DNA from: Bacteroidales bacterium
GTDB lineage: Bacteria; Bacteroidota; Bacteroidia; Bacteroidales; F082
DNA: 64,000 nt
Assembly (NCBI GenBank): GCA_017651645.1
Contig: JAGCCO010000001.1
Location: 1 to 64,000 of the forward strand
Direction of reading: 5' to 3'
Shown in pieces: positions 58,012 to 64,000 of this stretch; position 1 is the stretch's first letter, and each line of letters begins with the position of its first letter. The translations under genes were made by a program, and so were the position numbers. The notes under the pieces are model-generated. The model was not told the origin of the DNA, did no database searches, and worked only from the letters and a program-made list of their open reading frames with translations.

Positions 58012-58043
58012 TTTAGAGTTGAGGGTTTAGAGTTTAGAGTTTG
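58012..58043 (+). repeat. TTTAGAG repeat element F upstream of DUF3078 gene
   Basis: Tandem units TTTAGAGT / GAGGGTTTAGAG lie directly after the TonB-C stop and 25 bp before the next ATG. Only one arm is present, so no hairpin forms; otherwise the position matches elements A-E. Confidence 0.7.
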
Positions 58044-58067
58044 GATAACCATTTAATTATCAGTAAT

Positions 58068-58985
58068 ATGAAAAAAGTTTTACTAAGCGCATTGGCAATC
58101 ATGCTTTGCATCACGGCTTTCGCACAAGACGAACTGCCAGAAGGATGGAGCCACAAAGGCAACATCGGACTCAATTTCGGACAGAGTTCTTACACCAACT
58201 GGGCTGCCGGCGGACAAAACACCATCGCTGGACAAGGCATCTTCAATTATGAAATCCATTACTTGAAGGGCAAATTCAAATGGGACAACACCTTGAATAC
58301 CGCTTTGGGATACAGCTACTTCGACTTCAAACACAAGCCCATCAAGACCGATGACAAGATTGAATTCACTTCATTAGCCACACTGAAAGCCACTGAACAC
58401 TTGAATTATGGTGCAGAATTGGCTTTCCGCTCGCAGTTTGCCAAAGGTTGGAACTATGAGGTTGATTCAACTGTTCATTACATTTCCAAATTCCTTGCTC
58501 CTGCATACGTCAGTTTAGGCCTCGGTATAGAATGGGTGCCCTGCAAGCACTTCTCACTTTACTTCTCTCCGATTACAGGAAGACTCACCATTGTAAACGA
58601 TGATTACCTTGCTTCCATCGGTGCCTTTGGCGTCAACTCCTTGGATGCCAACGACACCACCCAGCACGCCAAGAGCCCGAAGGTACGTTACGAGTTTGGC
58701 GCCCGCGCCGTGGCTAAATTCCAATACCCTATCGCCAAGAACATCGACTTCAACTCGAAGCTTGAGCTCTTCTCCAACTACCTCAACCACCCAGAGCGCG
58801 TCGACGTGGACTGGCAGAACATGCTCGTGCTGAAAGTGAACGACTGGCTCAACGCCAACATCTCTACCCACCTCATCTACGACTACGACATCCCATTCTA
58901 CGATGAGGCAGGTCTTAAGATTGTAGGATCAAAAGTGCAATTCAAGGAAGTGCTGGCTATCGGTTTCATGGTCAACTTGAATTAA
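58068..58985 (+). CDS. DUF3078-domain outer-membrane protein
   Basis: A 305-aa protein; the start at 58068 gives a signal peptide ending TAFAQ. It matches DUF3078: WSHKGNIGLNFGQSSYTNWAAGGQNT near the N-terminus, then alternating strands and aromatic residues typical of a Bacteroidota beta-barrel, ending FKEVLAIGFMVNLN. Function is not known. It is downstream of the double TonB-C gene, with element F between, and upstream of the phosphoesterase gene by 2 bp. Confidence 0.83.
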   Translation: MKKVLLSALAIMLCITAFAQDELPEGWSHKGNIGLNFGQSSYTNWAAGGQNTIAGQGIFNYEIHYLKGKFKWDNTLNTALGYSYFDFKHKPIKTDDKIEFTSLATLKATEHLNYGAELAFRSQFAKGWNYEVDSTVHYISKFLAPAYVSLGLGIEWVPCKHFSLYFSPITGRLTIVNDDYLASIGAFGVNSLDANDTTQHAKSPKVRYEFGARAVAKFQYPIAKNIDFNSKLELFSNYLNHPERVDVDWQNMLVLKVNDWLNANISTHLIYDYDIPFYDEAGLKIVGSKVQFKEVLAIGFMVNLN

Positions 58986-58987
58986 AC

Positions 58988-59491
58988 ATGAAGCGCATCG
59001 GCATCTTGTCGGATACACATTGCGTTCTCATCCCACAGCTTTTCAACTTTTTCAAAGACGTTGATGAATTGTGGCATGCAGGCGACATCGGCAACATTGA
59101 AACGGCTGACACCTTGGCCAACTTCAAGCCTTTGCGTGCCGTCCACGGCAATGTTGACGACCATATAGTCCGCATGCAATATCCCGAGGACCTGTTTTTC
59201 CACGTCGAAGATGCCAATGTCTACATGACCCACATCGGAGGTTATCCCGGTCATTACATGCCTGAGGTGAAATACATTTTGGAAGAAAAGAAGCCCGACC
59301 TATACATTTGCGGTCATTCCCACATATTAAAGGTGATGTACGACGACAAGCTTCATCTGCTCCATGTCAACCCAGGCGCAGCGGGCAATTCAGGCTTCCA
59401 TAAGCAAATCACCTTCATCCGTATGGTCATTGACGGAAAAACCTTCAAGGATATGGAGGTTTTCCAACTTGACAGAAACAAAGTCATCTAA
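58988..59491 (+). CDS. Calcineurin-like metallophosphoesterase (YfcE/MJ0936 family)
   Basis: A 167-aa binuclear metal phosphoesterase. Metal-ligand motifs are all present: GILSDTHC (D8, H10), WHAGDIG (Asp), HGNVDD (Asn) and GHSHI near the C-terminus. Members hydrolyse small phosphodiesters. It starts 2 bp after the DUF3078 stop and may be cotranscribed with it. A terminator hairpin follows at the stop codon. Confidence 0.93.
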   Translation: MKRIGILSDTHCVLIPQLFNFFKDVDELWHAGDIGNIETADTLANFKPLRAVHGNVDDHIVRMQYPEDLFFHVEDANVYMTHIGGYPGHYMPEVKYILEEKKPDLYICGHSHILKVMYDDKLHLLHVNPGAAGNSGFHKQITFIRMVIDGKTFKDMEVFQLDRNKVI

Positions 59492-59496
59492 AACAG

Positions 59497-59535
59497 CGAA
59501 AGCCGGCTCCATAACGGGGTCGGCTTTCGTTTTTC
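59497..59535 (+). terminator. Intrinsic terminator after phosphoesterase
   Basis: CGAAAGCCG (59497-59505) and CGGCTTTCG (59521-59529) form a 9-bp stem around a 15-base loop, followed by TTTTTT. Confidence 0.8.
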
Positions 59536-59550
59536 TATCCTTTCCTCTTC

Positions 59551-60039
59551 TTATCGAATGCGGTCGGTAGAACGCACCTTTTTAATATCCTTCATTAGGC
59601 CAGACGCAGCAGCAATCGACAGCAGTAAGGCTGCCAAAGGCAGGAAGGCACCCACTTTGAAGGTCGGGTCGGCACCAATGGGATTGCCAATCACGCGGAT
59701 GTAATAGGCAAACACCACAGCAATCCATGCCACGATGACCACGATGTTGATTCGTGCAATCTTGTGCAACTTGACGAACTGAGCCAATTTCACGGCACGG
59801 AAAAGGCCCATGGCCAGATAACCGCTCAGCAACACTACAGTAATGGTTAAGATAAGCACCGGCAAACTGAACGCCGTCTTGAACGGTACAGTACCATCCG
59901 GAAGTAAGGATTCGACACCGAAGACATTAAAACGCAGGATATTCAGCTCCCCATAATAATCAGCTAAGGGAAGGAAAAACAGCAGTGCAAACAGCAGTGC
60001 AGAGAGGAAAAAGAAAATAGATTGCAATCTTTGTGACAT
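59551..60039 (-). CDS. DUF4293 membrane protein
   Basis: A 162-aa protein with four predicted membrane segments (about 7-26, 58-80, 97-116, 128-148) and a basic C-terminus. The N-terminus (MSQRLQSIFFFLSALLFALLFFLPLA) and length match DUF4293, a Bacteroidota family of unknown function often found next to rho. It is divergent from rho. A TATTTTTG box lies at 60063-60070. Confidence 0.85.
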   Translation of the reverse strand: MSQRLQSIFFFLSALLFALLFFLPLADYYGELNILRFNVFGVESLLPDGTVPFKTAFSLPVLILTITVVLLSGYLAMGLFRAVKLAQFVKLHKIARINIVVIVAWIAVVFAYYIRVIGNPIGADPTFKVGAFLPLAALLLSIAAASGLMKDIKKVRSTDRIR

Positions 60040-60062
60040 AACGTTTAGGTTTAATTTGGGCG

Positions 60063-60070
60063 CAAAAATA
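60063..60070 (-). promoter_or_regulatory. -7 box of DUF4293 gene (TATTTTTG)
   Basis: TATTTTTG on the minus strand ends 24 bp before the ATG at 60039. Confidence 0.55.
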
Positions 60071-60183
60071 CGATTTTAACGTCAACCGACATCCCAAAAA
60101 GCGGAATCCGAGCGAAAAAGCTTGTAAAACCTCAGAAAAAGAGGATTTTTTCACGAAAAAATTGCCATTTCAAAAAAAAAGCC

Positions 60184-60191
60184 TATTTTTG
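60184..60191 (+). promoter_or_regulatory. -7 box of rho (TATTTTTG)
   Basis: TATTTTTG ends 108 bp before the rho ATG, giving a leader of about 100 bases, among the longest in this window. A long leader would allow Rho autoregulation, but no specific element is seen in it. Confidence 0.5.
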
Positions 60192-60298
60192 CACCGCTTT
60201 TGCGAAGTCACCCCAGTAATACGACCTCACAAAACCGTTCCAAAGACAATTACTGATCAAGACAATTATTCCATTCGGAATTCATAAGTCCATTATTT

Positions 60299-62152
<1,854 letters not shown>

Positions 62153-62165
62153 TCAATGAAAGCAG

Positions 62166-62199
62166 GAAAGTGGTGCATGGTTTTTGTAGCACCACTTTC
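62166..62199 (+). terminator. Hairpin between rho and lolA
   Basis: GAAAGTGGTGC (62166-62176) and GCACCACTTTC (62189-62199) pair perfectly over 11 bp around a 12-base loop, 14 bp after the rho stop. The following T run is short (TCGTTTATTC), so it may be a partial terminator or attenuator. Confidence 0.55.
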
Positions 62200-62216
62200 T
62201 CGTTTATTCTCAATCC

Positions 62217-62822
62217 ATGAAAAGAATACTTATTTTCTTCACCGCAGTCTTGTTTGCCCTGAATTTGCAGGCACAAGACATCACGTTGTTGAACCGCATC
62301 AAAGATACCAACGGCAAGATAAAGACGTTTGAAGCCGACTTGACCAACACCCTTGTCAAGTCCAAAAAGACCACCACACAAGAAGGCAAGCTTTATTTCG
62401 TCTCACCCAAAGAGTTCGCTGCCCTATTCTCTGCTGACAGTTACATGATTGTCAACGAAAAAAAGATTAAAATGGACATCGGACTCTTCCATGGCACTTT
62501 CAAGATTAAGGATGGTGGTATGATGCAGTCGTTGAGCAATATTTTCCTGTATGGATTCCAAGGCCGACTCCAAGACCTGGCCGACGAAAACGACTACAGC
62601 CTGACGACAAAAACCGAGAACGGCTACCATGTCGTCACAGGAACAATCAACAAAAAGAAACTATTTGGAATCGGCTACAAGCAGGTTGTTTTCAAATATC
62701 ACAAAGAGAACAACCTCCTCAAAGAGATTACTTTATACGATTATAGCGGCAACAAGGACACTTACATCATCTCGAATGTCAAGTATAACATCCCTGTTGA
62801 CAAGAAAACGTTTCAGTTTTAA
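62217..62822 (+). CDS. LolA-like outer-membrane lipoprotein carrier
   Basis: A 201-aa periplasmic protein with a signal peptide ending LNLQAQ (about residue 19). It matches the LolA-like family: IKTFEADLTNTLVKSKKTTTQEGKLYFVSPKEFAALF, later LKEITLYDYSGNKDTYIISNVKYN. LolA carries lipoproteins from the inner to the outer membrane; the hydrophobic cavity cannot be checked by eye. It is 64 bp after rho, with a hairpin between. The stop overlaps that of mpl by 4 bp (convergent). Confidence 0.87.
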   Translation: MKRILIFFTAVLFALNLQAQDITLLNRIKDTNGKIKTFEADLTNTLVKSKKTTTQEGKLYFVSPKEFAALFSADSYMIVNEKKIKMDIGLFHGTFKIKDGGMMQSLSNIFLYGFQGRLQDLADENDYSLTTKTENGYHVVTGTINKKKLFGIGYKQVVFKYHKENNLLKEITLYDYSGNKDTYIISNVKYNIPVDKKTFQF

Positions 62823-64000
62823 TTATACAACAATTTCAAGTCATCGGTCGTCAGACCGTTGAAGTCGCCCGAACTCATGAAAGCGCCAATGATATTATGT
62901 CGCTGGCCTTTTTCTAATAGAGCAACCAGCTCCGCCTTATTATGGACGACCTTCAAGTCAGCACGTCCGAAACCTTCAACAATGCGTGCATCAGGCATCA
63001 GCTCTAACTTCTTGATAGCCACAGCATGTGGATCGTAAAACACGACGGCTGTGTCAGCGAGCTTTAAAGCATCGCGGTAATGGTCGATAAAGAGCTCGCT
63101 CAGACTGCTGTAAGTGTGCAGCTCAAAAACGGCAATAAGATGTTTCTCGGGGAACTGCTCACGCAGCGCCTTTACGCTAGCGTTCACCTTTGAGGGGGCA
63201 TGGGCAAAGTCACGGAAAACGTAGTTATCGCCGTTGTCAAACAGAAGTTCCAATCGTCTTGCAGCACCCTTAAAGGATGCAATGGCCTCATAGAATTGTA
63301 CATCACTGACACCAAGTTGTCGGCAAACCAATCTTGCCGCATTGATATTCTTCATATTGTGGCTTCCAAACACGCCCACTTCCTTCCTGCCGCCATCAGT
63401 CAAAAGCAAAGTCGTCCTGATGCCGTTGCTTTCAAACGGATGCACACCATAACCGAAGGTCTGACATAGTGCGCCTTGAGCAATCTTCTCAGCTTCCACG
63501 TCGGTCTGGTCGTAGATGAGGCAGCCACCCGGCTCGATAGTCCGTACGAAAATACGGAACTGTTCCAAATAGTTGTCAAAGGTCGGGAACACGTTGACAT
63601 GGTCCCAGCCAATGCCGCTTATAACCGCGATATGCGGATGATAATGGTGGAACTTGGGCACGCGGTCGATGGGCGAAGTGAGGTATTCGTCGCCTTCCAT
63701 GACCATGTATTTTGCCGTTTCGCTGAGGCGTACCATAACATCGAAACCTTCAAGTTGTGCCCCGACCATGAAATCCGTCTCAATGCCGACCTGCTTGAGT
63801 ACATGAAGGATCATAGAAGTAATAGTGGTCTTGCCGTGGCTGCCGCCAATAACGATGCGGGTCTTTTCCTTGCTTTGCTCGTAAAGATACTCGGGATAGG
63901 AATACACCTTCAGTCCCAGCTCTTGGGCGCGCACCAATTCCGGGTTATCAATGCGGGCGTGCATGCCAAGGATGACAGCGTCGTAGCTCTTGTCAAGCTT
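62819..64000 (-). CDS. mpl: UDP-N-acetylmuramate:tripeptide ligase Mpl (5' end cut by window)
   Basis: 393 residues of an Mpl/MurC-type ligase; the frame is open to the window edge, with AVILGMHARIDNPELV just inside. The ATP-binding motif IVIGGSHGKTTITSMI lies near the N-terminus of the visible part; further motifs are YMVMEGDEYLTSP and FRDFAHAPSKVNASV. Mpl joins UDP-MurNAc to recycled tripeptide; MurC (ligating L-Ala) is the alternative, but the GMHARIDNPEL and EGDEYLT segments favour Mpl. The missing N-terminus should be about 60 residues. Complementary in theme to the MurU-like module at 28 kb. Confidence 0.88.
   Translation of the reverse strand, partial: KLDKSYDAVILGMHARIDNPELVRAQELGLKVYSYPEYLYEQSKEKTRIVIGGSHGKTTITSMILHVLKQVGIETDFMVGAQLEGFDVMVRLSETAKYMVMEGDEYLTSPIDRVPKFHHYHPHIAVISGIGWDHVNVFPTFDNYLEQFRIFVRTIEPGGCLIYDQTDVEAEKIAQGALCQTFGYGVHPFESNGIRTTLLLTDGGRKEVGVFGSHNMKNINAARLVCRQLGVSDVQFYEAIASFKGAARRLELLFDNGDNYVFRDFAHAPSKVNASVKALREQFPEKHLIAVFELHTYSSLSELFIDHYRDALKLADTAVVFYDPHAVAIKKLELMPDARIVEGFGRADLKVVHNKAELVALLEKGQRHNIIGAFMSSGDFNGLTTDDLKLLYN

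Overview
The window looks like chromosome of an uncultured or little-studied member of the order Bacteroidales (phylum Bacteroidota). The evidence is: three very large secreted proteins, of which at least two end in a clear type IX secretion (T9SS) type A sorting domain; the T9SS component PorQ; Bacteroidota-type promoters (TAnnTTTG -7 boxes) a few bases upstream of many genes, without clear Shine-Dalgarno sequences; FISUMP-type lipoproteins; DUF3078, DUF4293, GWxTD and DUF4419 proteins; a long NusB; and a Rho with a long disordered N-terminal insert. I see no plasmid, phage, transposase, integrase or CRISPR array. Genus cannot be read from the sequence alone.

Layout. 0-2 kb: arginine decarboxylase (speA). 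2-14 kb, minus strand: a surface-protein block made of a four-gene operon (two paralogous T9SS cargo proteins, a lipoprotein and an outer-membrane barrel) and a 1544-aa T9SS-type adhesin. 14-21 kb, minus: Nudix hydrolase, glutamate dehydrogenase, and a guaA / LysM-receptor / MORN-lipoprotein operon. 21-31.8 kb, plus: PrsW-like protease, a divergent YchF with IPP isomerase, a phosphate-type porin, a YeiH-type exporter with a small membrane partner, and an operon of a sugar kinase fused to a RapZ C-terminal domain, a MurU-like uridylyltransferase and an AddB-like nuclease. 31.8-35.4 kb, minus: nusB-porQ-recF-DUF721. 35.5-36.7 kb: rubrerythrin and ferritin. 36.8-43.5 kb: aldo/keto reductase, aroQ, a GWxTD/acyltransferase/glycosyltransferase operon and a TPR membrane regulator. 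43.6-43.9 kb: two tRNA-Ser genes. 44-52 kb, minus: FISUMP lipoproteins, M49 peptidase, esterase, lpxD and efp. 52-64 kb: S9 peptidase, DUF4419 protein, rlmB, a double TonB-C protein, DUF3078, phosphoesterase, DUF4293, rho, lolA and a truncated mpl.

Themes. Envelope building and recycling recur: LysM receptor, LpxD, LpxL-like acyltransferase, LolA, Mpl and the AmgK/MurU-like pair. T9SS export is represented by both cargo (2-14 kb) and machinery (PorQ).

The least-explained material is non-coding. (1) Six short repeat elements built of 8-10 base units each sit immediately upstream of a start codon, in the order gene end, element, start codon. Two of them (24935-24995 and 33227-33302) share an 18-base core in the same orientation relative to the gene they precede; the others differ in sequence but keep the position, and most form arm/anti-arm hairpins. 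(2) A palindromic family with ends TAGAGACG / CGTCTCTA occurs at three convergent gene junctions and supplies stop codons at two of them. (3) A nested palindrome of about 218 bp lies at 52061-52278. The most interesting protein-level observation is the kinase-RapZ-C fusion beside a MurU-like gene, which suggests an amino-sugar sensing or recycling module.
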